Assembly: GCA_003254905.1 (NCBI GenBank)
Contig: QANU01015990.1
Span: 131,963-195,962 of the forward strand
Direction: 5' to 3'
DNA from: Nissolia schottii
Lineage: Eukaryota > Streptophyta > Magnoliopsida > Fabales > Fabaceae
DNA length: 64,000 nt
Below, piece by piece: positions 11,338-25,264 of the stretch. The notes under the pieces were generated by a model. That model made no database searches. It saw only the letters and a program-made list of their open reading frames with translations, and was not told the DNA's origin. Made by a program: the position numbers and the translations under genes. The first letter of the stretch is position 1. Each line of letters begins with the position of its first letter.

Positions 11338-11791
11338 TGTTGGAAATTTATATTTCCAATATTTGTGGGCTCATATCCGTTAACGATTATATTAGCTATT
11401 TATCATATATGGCTTAATTCGGTGATCTAATTATTTGGTTAAAAGCCTTTTAGACTTAAGGAAAAGCGAATGTGGGCCCAAATGGGTAGATACCACCAGT
11501 ATTGGCCCATCAGGGGATAATGGGAACCCTGGTGAGCTTAAATACATGAGGAACGGTTATGGTCCCCAATACACCAAATCGCAAAACGTTTCACTTCTCC
11601 CCATCTGGAAGAGAAACAGAAAGTCCCATTGAGGAACTAAAGAGGTTTGGTTGAGGAAGACCATGGAACCAACGTTCTCGTTCGTGATCAGTTGCGCCAA
11701 TGGATTCCTATCGCTAAACCATGGATTCAGGTATTTATGCAATCCCTTTATCCTTAGTAATCTGACGTGATGTAATTGATAAATTCTAACA
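11338..11791 (+). repeat. Left LTR of the copia element
   Basis: 454 bp, differing from the right LTR at one base. Identity to the right copy continues 47 bp past the LTR end (11792-11838). Confidence 0.9.
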
Positions 11792-11838
11792 AGCATTGGT
11801 ATTGCTGGAAATTTAGAAGAATTTGATACCATGATTCG
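11792..11838 (+). repeat. 47-bp copy of the right-flank sequence behind the left LTR
   Basis: The 47 bases after the left LTR (starting AGCATTGGTATTGCTGG, ending CCATGATTCG) are identical to 18515-18561, outside the right LTR. Beyond that the two sides differ completely. See the finding on the element ends. Confidence 0.85.
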
Positions 11839-14122
11839 TTTGGATAATTTGAAAAAATTGATATTTGTGCTTATAGTTTCCGCTGCGCTATCGTATATCG
11901 ATAATTTTGTTATTCAATTTTTCAAATTTTATGAGCCCTAAAAACTTTGAATTAGGGAATTGGGAATTTCTATGAACCCTAAAATTTGTACTCAGCATGG
12001 ATGCAGCAAAACAATAAAGAAAGAAAATGCAAAACAATAAAGAAAGAAAATTGAAGTTTTGTGCGGCGATGGGTGTGCCTTGTGCGCTGATGGCACGACG
12101 GCGGCGGTTGGCTGTCGCGGTGGGGTTCTGGTGTCGGGGCATTCGGTCTGCCCCTGCAGGTTGCCACCAGGCACCGTAGCTACAGGGAGCTGCTGCTTGC
12201 GACGCCGCCGCTGCTGCACCGCCGTGGTTAGGGGCATCGCTGGTAAAATCGCGGATGTCGGGCATGCCGTAGAGAATCACGTGATTCCCGTGATTTACCG
12301 CTGCAATTGAGGAATTGCTGTTTTGGATTTTCGAAAATTAATTGATATAATGGGATTGTTGATTTGTGTTGCTGCCATGATTTGCGGAAATTTTTCTGCA
12401 ACCTGTTGCCATTATTATGAGCCGTGATATTCTATTGCCACTGTGATTTGCTGTTTCCGTATTTTTGCTTTCATTTTGGGCTGCTGTTCCAAATTTTTGT
12501 TAATGGCTGACACAATGTTATTTTGATGAGGATTTGGGCTGAGCCCAATTCGGTTCCATTATGTGGCTGCTGGTTTTTTGTTTGTTTAATAAAACAATTT
12601 TCTATTTTAAAAGTAATGGGCCTTATGGCCTGTGCGTAACTTCTAAAGTGGCTGCTGGCTTCCTTTTGTTGTTTGATAAAACAATTTCCTTTTAAAACTA
12701 ACGGGCCATTGTACAAGGATTGGACTCACCTCATTTTGATTTGCTATTTAAGCATGAATGGGCCCGTTTTAAAACAACGTTTAATTTGGAATGCTGATTG
12801 GGCCATTATTGGCATTATGTGGCTGAAGTTTTTTTTATTATCATTGTTATTATTTCGGGCCAAAAATGTCTTTTTTGGTGGAAATCAAACAGAATTCATT
12901 ATGGGCCAATATGTGCCATGAAATTTTGATTTGGTGAAGGTTCTTATTGGCTAACCATGATATGGGCTACAGGTTTATTTATATATATTTTTGGGCAATT
13001 TATTATTTGCCTTGATTTGGTGAAGGTTAGCTATAGGGGCCGTTTTTGTTCTCGATTAAATTGGCTTGTCGAAAGTTTATTTTTCTATACAAAATGGGCC
13101 TTTTCTAACAAGAAGTTAATTTTATCTCTCATAAAGTTATAGCAATGTTTCCATTTACTAAGGAAGACTAAATGGGCATTGGTTTCGGATTGGGCTGATA
13201 AAGGACAATGTGCCATTATGTTTTCTGCCTATGACTTTGCTGTTTTGCGGAATAGGCCACTTTCCTTTCTGGTTTTTTGTCAAAACATTTGGTTTTGTTT
13301 TGAACATGGATGAACCCTGTTTTTGTTTTGGAAAAATGCAAATATTATATGAGCTAATAAAATCAATTGACGCTGACATCAGACATTGTGGTTTAGTCTG
13401 TGACAAGCGCTATTGATTTAAAAGGTGATTAATTTAAAGAGCTCGAAAATATTGGACCATTTAACCTTGAGGTAATTTGGGTAATTGAAAGGGTTAATTA
13501 ATGTTTGTTATTTACGCGAATAATAATCGGCCCAAAGGAAGTTTATTATTTGGCCAAATGATGAGCATTAAACATTCAGCTCATTTTCTATTAATTATGC
13601 GAGCATTAATCGGCCCAAAGGAAGATTATTGTTTGGCCAATTTATAGAAAATATGTGGTAATAAATAGGTTGCAAATTCTCATGTTTCCATGTGAATATT
13701 TAGTCAGTCCAAAGAAAGGCTAAATGTTTGACAGGATATTTTGACAACCTTTTATGATACTTTGAATCCTCTTGTGTGATATGGATTCAATTATTTATAA
13801 AGAAATTAGTTTCGAGATAAATTGACTGAGACAATATGTTACCAAAGTAGCCTCTATGGTTAAAGTCGGTTTGTTTTGAAACGTAAGGAAACAGTGATTG
13901 TGTGATTCATGTGAATATTGGTCAGCCCAAAGGAAGATCAATGTTTGACCGAATTATATCAACACTTGTGATAATCATGAGATCCATATTTAATGGTATT
14001 TTCATGATTTTTTTTTTTATAATTTTTAATTGAGTTGATTGAAATAGCATGTTGCCAAAGTAACCTCTGTTATGTAAATTAGCTTAATTGAAATTATATG
14101 GATGATTGTATGGAGTTATTTA

Positions 14123-14960
14123 TGTGAATTGTGCTCGGCCCAAAGGAAGACACAATTTGACCAAATAATGACATGCTTGTGATGATAAATGTGTGACAAT
14201 TATAAAGTGCTTCTCATGTGAACAATAGTCGGTCCAAAGAAAGGCTGTTGTTTGACAGAATTTATTGTCAACATTTGATCATTACGTTGAGAGTACCACT
14301 TACAGTTAATTTCTCTGTCCAAAGACGAGGAATTAATGTTGTGCTAGGTATCTTGTGATGGGTTATAATTGTATAGATTTATTTATGTGAATTGTGCTCG
14401 GCCCAAAGGAAGACACAGTTTGACCAAATAATGACATACCTGTGATGATGAATGTGTGACAATTATAAAGTATTTTTCATGTGAACAATAGTCGGTCCAA
14501 AGAAAGGCTGTTGTTTGACAGAATTTATTGTCAACATTTGATCATTACGTTAAGAGTACCACTTACAGTTAATTTCTCTGTCCAAAGACGAGGAATTAAT
14601 GTTGTGCTAGGTATCTTGTGATGGGTTATAATTGTATAGATTTATTTATGTGAATTGTGCTCGGCCCAAAGGAAGACACAATTTGACCAAATAATGACAT
14701 GCTTGTGATGATAAATGTGTGACAATTATAAAGTGTTTTTCATGTGAACAATAGTCGGTCCAAAGAAAGGCTGTTGTTTGACAGAATTTATTGTCAACAT
14801 TTGATCATTACGTTAAGAGTACCACTTACAGTTAATTTCTCTGTCCAAAGACGAGGAATTAATGTTGTGCTAGGTATCTTGTGATGGATTAAGAGTACCA
14901 CTTACAGTTAATTTCTCTGTCCAAAGACGAGGAATTAATGTTGTACTAGGTATCTTGTGA
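14123..14960 (+). repeat. 263-bp tandem repeat, three units plus a partial unit, inside the copia element
   Basis: The landmark TGTGAATTGTGCTCGGCCC begins at 14123, 14386 and 14649, an exact period of 263. Units differ at only a few bases. A partial fourth copy (about 14889-14960) repeats just the segment around accacttacagttaatttc. Upstream (about 13525-14100) older, more diverged copies of the smaller motif CGGCCCAAAGGAAG recur every 80-200 bases. Confidence 0.9.
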
Positions 14961-17900
14961 AGGATTCCCAATTCTAAAGAATTGCTCATGTCTTATTTTT
15001 AATGACATGCTTAATTTATGTGAATATGTTTTGTTGCTTTTGTTCTCGATTCAGTTTCTATTGCCAGTGCTGTGAATATTTCTGCTCAAGTGAACACTAT
15101 CCCAATGCTGAATGGGACGAGTTTTAAGGCTTGGATAGAATCTGTGGAGATAAGTCTCAATCCCTAGACGTTTTTTAAGTCTTTCAAGGCTGAAGTAGAA
15201 CTTCAACTTGGAAAGAAAATTAAGGCTGTCAAATCTGATCGTGGTGGTGAACACTACGACAGATATGATGGATCAGGAGAACAACGTCTGGGATCCTTTG
15301 CTCTTTTCCTCAATGAATGTGGAATCGTTCCGCAATACACTATGCCGGGCAAACCCAGCATGAATGGTGTTGCAGAACGACGAAACTGAACTCTTAAGGA
15401 TATGGTAAGGAGTATGATTAGTCATTCTTCATTGCCAGAGTCACCTTGGGGAGAAGCTTTAAAGACCGCAGTTTATATCCTTAATCAGGTACCAAGCAAA
15501 GCAATAACCATAACCCCTTATGAGCTATGGACTGGCAAAAAGCCTAGCATAAGGCACTTGCACATTTGGGGTTGTCCAGCTGAGGCACGGCCTTATAGGC
15601 CACATGAAAGAAAACTGGACGCAAGAACGGTTAATTGTTATTTTGTTGGTTATGCAGAACGCCCTCGTGGGTATAAGTTTTACAATCCCACATCTAGATC
15701 CTTTTTTGAAACGGGAAATGCGAGATTTCTAGAGGAAGTTGAGTTTGAAGGGGAAGGAAACATAAGGAATGTTGTCCTTGAAGAAGAACCTGTTATTGAC
15801 AGTGATCAAGTCGTTGTACCTGTCATTGTTCAAGAAACAACTCCAATGTTAGACAATCCTAACATTATTCCGGAACAAGACAACATTAATGAGGTTCTTC
15901 CTCAAGCACCACCTATAGAACAAACTCAACCACCTCAAGAAGTGCCATTAAAAAGATCCACAAGAGAGAGGAGAAGTGCGATATCAAATGATTGCATTAT
16001 CTTTCTCCTAGAACATGAGGATGACATTGGTTTAACAGAGGATGATCCAATCAACTTCTGTCAAACTATGCACAGTTCGAACTCTCATAAGTGGATTGAT
16101 GCCATGAAAGATGAGTTGAAATCTATGAAAGAAAATGACGTTTGGGATCTTATCGAATTGCCTGAAGGTGTGAGACCCATTGGTTGTAAATGGATATTTA
16201 AGACCAAGAGGGACTCAAATGGCAATGTCGAGAGATATAAAGCTCGTCTTGTTGCTAAAGGATTTACTCAAAAGGAAGGCATTGACTACAGAGAGACTTT
16301 CTCTTCGGTATCCTCGAAAGACTCTTTTAGGACAATAATGGCATTGATAGCTCATTTTGGTTTGGAATTACATTAGATGGATGTCAAGACTACATTTCTA
16401 AATGGAAACATTGATGAAATGACTTACATGGCACAACCAGAAAACTTTGTGTCAGATGACCCAAAGTCTATGTTATGCAACCTAAAGAAATCCATCTATG
16501 GTCTCAAACAAGCTTCCCGTCAATGGTATCATAAGTTCCATCAAGTCATTACCTCGTGCGGTTTTGAGGTAAATGTCGTTGATGATTGTGTATATCACAA
16601 GTTCAGTGGGAGTAAATATATCTTCCTGGTATTATATGTCGATGATATTCTGCTTGATAGCAGCGATATAGGCTTATTGCACGAAACCAAGAGATTTCTA
16701 ACGAAAAATTTCGAGATGAAAGATCTTGGGGATGCATCTTTTGTATTAGGTTTTCAGATACTAAGAGATCGCTCTCAAGGTATCCTAAAGTTATCACAAA
16801 AGAGCTGTATCGATAAAGTCTTAAATAGATTTGACATGAAAGATAGTAAACCAGGAGACACACCCGTTGCTAAAGGAGACAAGTTTAGTCTCAAACAGTT
16901 CCCCAATAATGATCTTTAAAGAGAAGAGATGCAAAAGATTTTCTATGCATCAGCGGTGGGGAGTCTAATGTATGCTCAAGTTTGTTCTATTCCTGACGTA
17001 GCAGTTATAGTGGGAGTTTTGGGAAGATTCTTGAGCAATTCTAGTATACAGCACTGGAAAGCGGCCAAACGCGTGATGCGTTATTTGAAGAGAACAAAAG
17101 ATTACATGTTCACTTATCGGAGATCGAATAGTTTGGAGATCATCGGGTACTCCGACTCCGATTTTGCGAGATGCCAAGATAGTAGGCGCTCCACATCAGG
17201 ATACATTTATATGTTGGCAAGAGGAGCTATCTCATGGAAGTCTGTTAAACAGACACTTATAGCTTGTTCAACTATGGCCGCGGAGTTCATAGCTTGCTAT
17301 GAGGCATCCAACCATGGAATATGGCTACGAAAATTTTGTCACTAATTTGCGTGTGGTTGATAGCATTGACCGACCACTAAGGATTTATTGTGACAATAAA
17401 TCGACAGTCCTTTATTCCAACAACAACAGGAGTGCAACGAAGTCGAAGTTTATCGACATCAAGTTCCTAGTTGTTAAAGAAAGAGTTCAGAATAGACGGA
17501 TTTCCATAGAACATATAGGGACTAATTTTATGCTAGCTGATCCATTAACTAAGGGTTTGACACCTAAGGTTTTTTCATGAGCATACTGCTCATGTGGGTG
17601 TTATTCGTGAGGATACCTTAGTTTAGTGGGAGTCCTTTTGTTCTATTGGATATTATCTATTTGATTTATGCATAATAAAGTTGATGGTTTATGATTCAAT
17701 TCTGAACTCGCTTATGTTTTGTATATGCAATGGTTCTATTGCATCTAAGGACTTTGGATTGATCTCACTAAAGACTAAAGAATGACCAGTTGGAAATGTA
17801 CATGATTGAGATCACATTGCATGTAATTTCCATGCTACTCATCCACATTTGATCTATGTCATTAAGTGTATTGATGTGGTGATCATTGTGGTTTAGTCAC

Positions 17901-18060
17901 GTTTTTTGTTTTGTGACGAAAGCTGCAGTAATTCCATGTTGATGCATGAGATGGACCAGATTGTTAAAGAAAGTCTAAAAGATAAATAGCATTCGGATGC
18001 GCGCCTAAAGAACTTGTGATATAATTGTTTGAAGAACGATATGTAGCCCAAGTGGGAGAT

Positions 18061-18514
18061 TGTTGGAAATTTATATTTCCAATATTTGTGGGCTCATATC
18101 CGTTAACGATTATATTAGCTATTTATCATATATGGCTTAATTCGGTGATCTAATTATTTGGTTAAAAGCCTTTTAGACTTAAGGAAAAGCGAATGTGGGC
18201 CCAAATGGGTAGATACCACCAGTATTGGCCCATCAGGGGATAATGGGAACCCTGGTGAGCTTAAATACATGAGGAACGGTTATGGTCCCCAATACACCAA
18301 ATCGGAAAACGTTTCACTTCTCCCCATCTGGAAGAGAAACAGAAAGTCCCATTGAGGAACTAAAGAGGTTTGGTTGAGGAAGACCATGGAACCAACGTTC
18401 TCGTTCGTGATCAGTTGCGCCAATGGATTCCTATCGCTAAACCATGGATTCAGGTATTTATGCAATCCCTTTATCCTTAGTAATCTGACGTGATGTAATT
18501 GATAAATTCTAACA
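18061..18514 (+). repeat. Right LTR of the copia element
   Basis: 454 bp, directly after the purine tract at about 18050-18059. Followed by the AGCAT target duplication at 18515-18519. Confidence 0.9.
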
Positions 18515-18561
18515 AGCATTGGTATTGCTGGAAATTTAGAAGAATTTGATACCATGATTCG

Positions 18562-19911
18562 AGATTTGATCAGTTGTAAGGATCCAACGGCTACACTAAT
18601 CTTCATGTTGTTGCTTTCCTAGTAAGGCTTCCAAGATTTAGGGGTTCTCCTCCTGATTTTGTTAACTAGAGGAAGGATTAGTATTGTAGGATCTTTTTTA
18701 TTTACTTCAACTTTCATATTTCTTTTTCTGAATATTATTCTGTTTTCTTCGGATTATGGTGTTTACATTTCTTTTAGTACAAGCATTTTTCCAGTTATCT
18801 AATTATAATTATGCTAGAATATGTTTGCAATAGAGTTTGCAAACCCGACTTAATTCTGCAAAATCGATGTTGATCATAGGTGAAGTCGCTGTCTTCAAGA
18901 AACACTTACCTAAACATGTTCTTAGTAATAGTGTGATTTTTGTCTCCTTTCAATCATCTATATTAATTAAATGTTTAACACTTTTTTTTTTCACTAGTTT
19001 TTGAGATTTTTTTTGCCTAATTATTATTTTTATTAAACTCATTAAACTTATCCTACTAAATTGTTTTTATTTAAATTTTACTAAATTTATTTTTAACTTC
19101 ACTAAATATTTCGTAATTTAAAATTTAAAATTTTCACTTAATCCTATTAAATATTTCTTAATTTAAAATTAACACTCTCTTACACCTAACATTTAAAAAT
19201 ACAAAATATTAAACTTAAATAATTTATTAAAAAATTTATGGGCATAATACAAAGTGAACAATATTTAACAATAGAGGGAATAACACATTTGTAAATAACA
19301 GCTATCATTTGTTTTACATTCTTTTCTATGAAAAATTAGAAATAAATCTTAATTTTTTCTTTTAAATATAAAAGATAAGATTATTTTTGCTTCTATCAAA
19401 TTTTTAAAAGTAAATTAAACAAGTATTTACTTAAATTAGTTTAATGCCTAGGCTATGCACAATAATTACTTTAAATTTGTTGATATTATTTTTTTTATAG
19501 AAATTATTTAATTTAAATTTTTTAATTACTAAATGTTAAAAGTAAAAAAATTCTAATTTTAAAATAAAAAAGAAATAGTGGAATTAAATAAATTAAGTTT
19601 AGTAAAATTTTTAATTTTAATTAAAAAAATTGAGTAAAATTTAATAAAAATAATTTAAGGGAATTTTCCAAAAACAGTAATTAAAAAAACCTTGTTAACA
19701 TAGATAGATCGATACTTTGTAGTCATTTGGACAAACTTTGTCATCATATCTGTTCCGCGTTGCCAAATTTGCCCCCGGGTGGAAATCAAAATGACATGGC
19801 ATCCTCTCTGATCCGTGTGACGTAGCCAGCCGCCATTGACGATGAACCAGAGCGAAGAAGCTACATGCTAGAACCTCGAAACGGCGTCGTTCTTGTCGGC
19901 AGGGGAAAAAG
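18562..19911. other. Flank of the retrotransposon, AT-rich, and AMSH promoter region
   Basis: After the target duplication the host sequence stays open for about 34 codons to a stop near 18620 but is not recognised. 18950-19680 is very AT-rich. The AMSH 5' UTR probably starts around 19800. Confidence 0.45.
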
Positions 19912-22900
19912 ATGAGGTCTTCTTCTTCGGATACAATCAACATCGCTGCCAGCACTCAGAAACTTGATGTTGATAACCGAATCGCTCTCCGGTTCTACTA
20001 CAGGATCGCCGATAATATCCTCAAACAGGTCTTTCTCTTCTATTTCTCAAAATCTTACCTATCAGTTGGAACAAATTTTGGGTACTTGGTCATGCCTGGC
20101 TTCAACTTTTGTTAAAATCGATGCTTGAACTGGTTTTAGTGATGTCAGGGGAACATGAAGATACCCTTTTTTGGATATGAGGTCTAATTTGTAGTAGGTG
20201 ACATTTTTGACTGAAAATTGGTGTCTATTCCATGAAAATTGATGGCAGTTTTTTGTTCAATTTTTAGGTGGTCTCCAATACCTGTGAATTGTGCAACTTT
20301 GTACTTAAGTCATTTCTTTTTAATTGATGGCCATTTGCTTATTTTGGGATTTGTAATATTTCAGATGTTTTATAGCACATGTATATGGAGAACTGGGGAG
20401 AGGGAGAGATAGAATTGACTGAGATATTGTCATTTTGTAATATGCACTATTTAATGGCTTGTTGTGAAATGTACATATATCATCAGATCATCTGTTACAT
20501 TAGGATTTCTAAGCATGTTAGGATAGACATGGTCTATAACGATGTCCTTTGATCAATTTAGTTGACTGCATTTAGTGGGAAAAGGCTAGGTTGTTGTTGT
20601 TAGGATATATTCGTGAATTAAACGTGCGAGTGATATGAAAAATGGCATGCATGTATTTAACTATCTGATTTTCAAGCTATCATGTTTGGTTTTTCATTAC
20701 AATAATGTTATATTTTGCAGCATAATTTAAGTATTAATTCATTCTTCAACTCATCATATCTTGTTCTTGTACTACTAGTTGCTTGTACTGATATTTCATA
20801 TTTTGTTTTCTGCTCCTGAATTTATTTTCCTGCTTTAATTGCTCTTTATGTCTGCAAGCATTAATGTGGTAGTTATAATAAACTTCTTGTTACTTGTGCT
20901 GCATGCCTTCTCAGCTTCAAATATTGATTTCGATATTGCAGGCTGATATCTTTCGTGCGGAGAAAAATATTGTCGATCTATATATCATGCTCCTACGGTT
21001 TTCTAGGTAATAAAACATGGCCTGTATTGTTATTTGACTCATAATATGATGTTCTGTCTTCAGTTGTATAGTTTTAAATAGGTTGACTTCATTGCAGTTA
21101 TCACGTTATTATTATTATTATTATTTTCAAACTGCAATTTGAGTGTCATTCATTTTTGTTTGGTGTTAGCTTGGTCTCTGAGACAATTCCACGTCACCGA
21201 GACTATGGAACATCTCCACAAAGCAAGAAAGTATCCTTGAGAAAGGTTAACTTTCAACTCTCTTCTTGAAATGGAAACATGTTGCACATTCTTGGATGAA
21301 ATCTCATTTTAAAGTTCTTGCCACAGAAATTGTTATATTCTGTTAATGAACTGGAGAAGTTGAAACCACTGGTACAGCAGAAGATCAATGACTATAACAA
21401 CAGCCAAGCACTCCAACACAATGGGTGGCAAAAATCTCATTCAAATAATGTGATGAATTTTTCTCCAATGAAAAAGCAAACTTTGGGTAGTTATGCTCAA
21501 ATGAAGGTAAAATTTGCATTGAAGGTTATAGCCTGCCATCAATAGTCTTTCCTTTTCAGTTACATCAGTTCTTTTGGTTGAATGCATCTTTTCTATTTCT
21601 GTGGTCCCCACCTCCCCTTGAAGACCAGTTTTGTTTCCATATGCTGATTTATATGTGACCAGGAAGTCAGACCCACTGCTGGAGAGTTTGTCTACCAGGG
21701 ATTGAGTGGCCAGCAATTTTCTTATGCAAGGCCTGTAGAAGATAAAATGAGAAGACTGTAAGTATTGAACTCTTATTTCATGTATAATTGGCTTCCTTAT
21801 GGTGTAACCAGAACTGCATAAAGTTTTTTACTTGCTTTCTCCACTAGAAAGAAGTTATGTTAAAGGTTTTTCTAATCTGTACAGTTACTTTTTTATCATC
21901 ACAACTCGCATGAGACTTGTGCATATGAAATCAGATAGTGATAGACAAACTTCTTTCATGGATAACCCTTCCAATTGTGCTTGCTCTTTGTAGATCTCTA
22001 ACTCTCCCACGCCCAAACGAGGAAACTCTCTCTAGACATTCTATTCTTGGCCCTCATGGGCTTAACGGGCGGTGGACACCACCTACAAGTGATAAAGGGG
22101 TATGCTAGTATTTAGCTGTATCTTTCAACTCTGTTAAAAAGTCATCCTAACTTTTATTTCTTGGTGTAGGTCAGATATCCATCCAACATAGATCTGTCTC
22201 CAGTTGAAATTCCAAGGTTGAGGCATATTTTAAGTTTCTGTTGTGATATTTTCTGTTGCTGCTTGTTGGCCTTCCAGTTAGTTAATTTAAGAAAAAGCAT
22301 GTTGTTCATCTCATCTCAGCCTTTGCAAATAATGCTACGTCATTTTAAGAAAATTTTCAAAATAGGGTAGGGGTTTATTTGATTTTTAGTTAATATTTGC
22401 AGTCCATGATGCACCTGTGAGCTGGTTTATCTTTTTGCTTTTATAAGTTAAATTCATATGTCCTGTTCCATTCTCTATCTGAACAAACAGCCTTCAGCAA
22501 TCCGTGGAAGATGGATCTCTGAATAAAAAAGATAATAGCACTGCAGAACACAATATATCAGATTTAGAATCAATTCTCACCCACACCGAGGACTGCCAGA
22601 CCAAGCATGCTGATGAACCTCCTTCTCTTATCTCTTTTGAAGCAACAGAAACCACTGCTCAAATAGAAGTTATAAGACAGCCTTCTCCGCCCCCTGTACT
22701 TGCTGAAGTACAAGATTTGGTTCCTGCAGTTGCACCTCATGTTAATGAGACAGGGTGTAAGACAGAGACTCCACCTTCAGATAATTTTCGCAGTGCTGAG
22801 TCTCCTCTGCAACTACACATTGTGAGAGTAAAAAATATTTTATTATCAATCTTCGGTGCATTATTATATTAGGTTGGCATTTCTCGGGAAGAATAGCTCA

Positions 22901-25146
22901 GTTTGTTTTGAAGTTTTAGTTTCTTTGCATGTATACTTGAGATTTTTAAAATCTGAAACTCCCTTCTCTTCCTAATTATTGTTTCTATTTGCAGTCAACT
23001 GCTTTGATGGAAAGTTTTATGAAGCTAGCGAAATCAAATACTGACAAAAATTTGGAGACTTGCGGTATCCTTGCAGGTTTGCTTGTAAGTGGCGTTTGCA
23101 TTTTTGTCTAAAAGCAACATGCAATGATATGTCAAAGTGGGATCCCATGAATAAATTATGCATCAACCGTGTCATTTCTTGGTTATGTTAAAAGTTTCAC
23201 AATGACTATCTTAGAAACAAAAGTCAACACATTGCTGGAATCCCTTCAACTTAAAAAAAGTTGAAAGAAATATATGTTTCATATGTTGTAGTTTTGTGCT
23301 ATGTCCACATACGTGTATGGTATTTCTATATAATAGGTTGTAAAATTTTCACCAATGTGGTTAATTTTATCCTTGGATTTATCTCTCTTAGTTTATACTT
23401 CAATCATATTGATTGTTATTTTGCAAATGCACCTGATCTGCAGAAAAATAGAAAATTTTACATTACAGCTCTAATCATCCCAAAGCAGGAGGCAACATCA
23501 AGTTCTGTAAGAACTCATTCATTATAATCCTTTTGGGTATTATGTCCTATTGTAGTTATTATTATTTATTCTAAAAAAGTGTGACATTCATTATACTTCT
23601 TGATCAGGTTCAAGCTACAAATGAAGAAGAAATATTTGAAGTTCAGGATAAGCGGTCTCTTTTTCCTCTTGGATGGATCCATGTGAGTTCAGTTTTTTGT
23701 TATGTGGGCACTGGTTATTGCTTGTGCTTGAACTTGTTGACCTTTTTATGGTAATTTGCGCTGATAAATTAATTATCTATTAAACCATATTTATCAGTCA
23801 TATACATCATCCTGTGTTTGTCTTATGCCTTCACTACTTATTTAAGATTTCAAACAAAGTTCATATTAAGGACGTACTGCCACTGATAACTATAGTAATA
23901 CTGGATTGATCGTACCCCTTCCCCCTTTTCTATACTTTCTCAAGTTCTTCGATTCTTTGCCTGACTTTGCCATCACTTAGCTTCTTTATGTAGCTTTATA
24001 GTTGCTATTGTGTTTCTCTAGTTTCATGTCTTACATCCTAGTTTCTTATTTTCAATTTATTAGTCTTCCCATGTTGTAACATTGATATGTATAATTCTGA
24101 ATTGACAGACACATCCTACACAATCTTGTTTCATGTCATCAATTGATGTACACACCCATTATTCATATCAGGTGAGGTCATGAGGTTTCTTAATTTAGTT
24201 GAGATTGTAATTACCAATGTTCTTTGCTTAGTATTTTGGATATATTTGTGCTGTTTGCTATGAGGAAATGATAGGAAAGGGAGAAAATCTACTGCTGTGG
24301 GAATCTTGCCTATTTTATGACCTGGAGTCTTTTTTTATCTTTCCAAATTATTTACCGTGAAAAATTGTCAGCAATTTATTGACACGAATACATATCACTG
24401 ATATCAGTACTTTGATACCAAGACAAAAATATTGTTAAGAATATAATTTTATAGTATCTTTTTCTTTCTTCTTCTTTTCCTTTGTGATGTCACAAATTTG
24501 GAGATTTTGATAAAATTATTTCTACTACTGTTTATGTGGATGGCACTACTTTTTGTTCACATGAGGGATGCTGTGTTTTCATTTGTTAAAGAATCAAGCT
24601 AAGTAGATTTCTAGTATTTTCTTTATATTTTTCTTTATATCTTATTGGAATGCTTGTCTCTTAGATCATGCTGCCAGAATCTGTTGCAATAGTCATGGCA
24701 CCAACAGACAGCTCAAGGTAACGTCCCATCTCATTTGTGTCTTGATGTGGGCAATTTAGGAAAGAAAGCATATCCATAACATAATTCATATGATAAAATT
24801 ATCATTCGCGCAAGACTGCTTTATAGTTATACAGTTAGATCAAGGAATAGAGCCGAAATACATTCATAGCATGTTTTTTATCATTCTTACCCACTAAGGA
24901 ATATTCTGAGATTTACTTCCATTTAAAGATTGTTTATGTTGAAATGACTAGTGTGTAATTTACATGTACAGAAAGCATGGCATTTTTCGGTTGACAACCC
25001 CTGGGGGCATGTCGGTCATTAGACAGTGCCAGCAGCGTGGTTTTCATTCACACAATCAGCCTCCTGATGGTGGTCCCATTTATGATACATGCACAGATGT
25101 TTACATGAACCCAAATTTAAAATTTGATGTCGTTGATCTTCGATGA
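19912..25146 (+). CDS. AMSH1: AMSH-like ubiquitin thioesterase (JAMM/MPN+ deubiquitinase), closest to AMSH1
   Basis: Zinc-dependent isopeptidase that cleaves K63- and K48-linked ubiquitin on endosomal cargo and works with ESCRT-III. Fourteen coding exons: 19912-20028, 20942-21006, 21170-21245, 21327-21506, 21663-21757, 21994-22099, 22170-22216, 22491-22821, 22995-23084, 23444-23506, 23608-23682, 24109-24171, 24665-24717 and 24972-25146. They join to 511 residues (Arabidopsis AMSH proteins have about 507). The N-terminal MIT-like helical region (about 1-120) includes DNRIALRFYYRIADNILKQ. The JAMM centre is complete: E360 in NLETCGILAG, then H415-T-H417-P, S425 and D428 in GWIHTHPTQSCFMSSID. 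The protein ends in LKFDVVDLR, as in the family. The middle segment RQPSPPPVLAEVQDLVPA favours AMSH1 over AMSH3, from memory. No defect was seen. Confidence 0.95.
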
Positions 25147-25264
25147 TGAGTGTTTGTTGTTACTACATGGTTATAAAATCTGGCCATCGAATTGTTCATA
25201 TTGCCATACTTCGTAGGATTTACAGACTCTTTAACCATTGAACCAGCCGCGGACACCATAATGC

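Larger units (their letters stand above)
11338..18514 (+). mobile_element. Ty1/copia LTR retrotransposon, broken, young
   Basis: Two 454-bp LTRs (11338-11791 and 18061-18514) begin TGTTGG and end AACA, flanked by the 5-bp target duplication AGCAT (11333-11337 and 18515-18519). A purine-rich tract (AAGTGGGAGA) precedes the right LTR. Parts visible in order: a long non-coding-looking leader with tandem repeats (about 11.8-15.0 kb) and no recognisable gag; integrase core (about 15.2-15.9 kb); reverse transcriptase (about 16.1-16.9 kb) with the YVDDILL active-site block; RNase H (about 17.0-17.6 kb). The integrase-before-RT order marks Ty1/copia. The coding region is interrupted by several breaks, so it is a fossil. 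One difference between the LTRs implies an insertion a few hundred thousand years old at most, or a recent conversion of one LTR by the other. Confidence 0.95.

Noticed and set aside
11979-12310. GC-rich frames on both strands in the leader of the copia element
   Set aside because: Overlapping frames without domain similarity inside a non-coding-looking leader.
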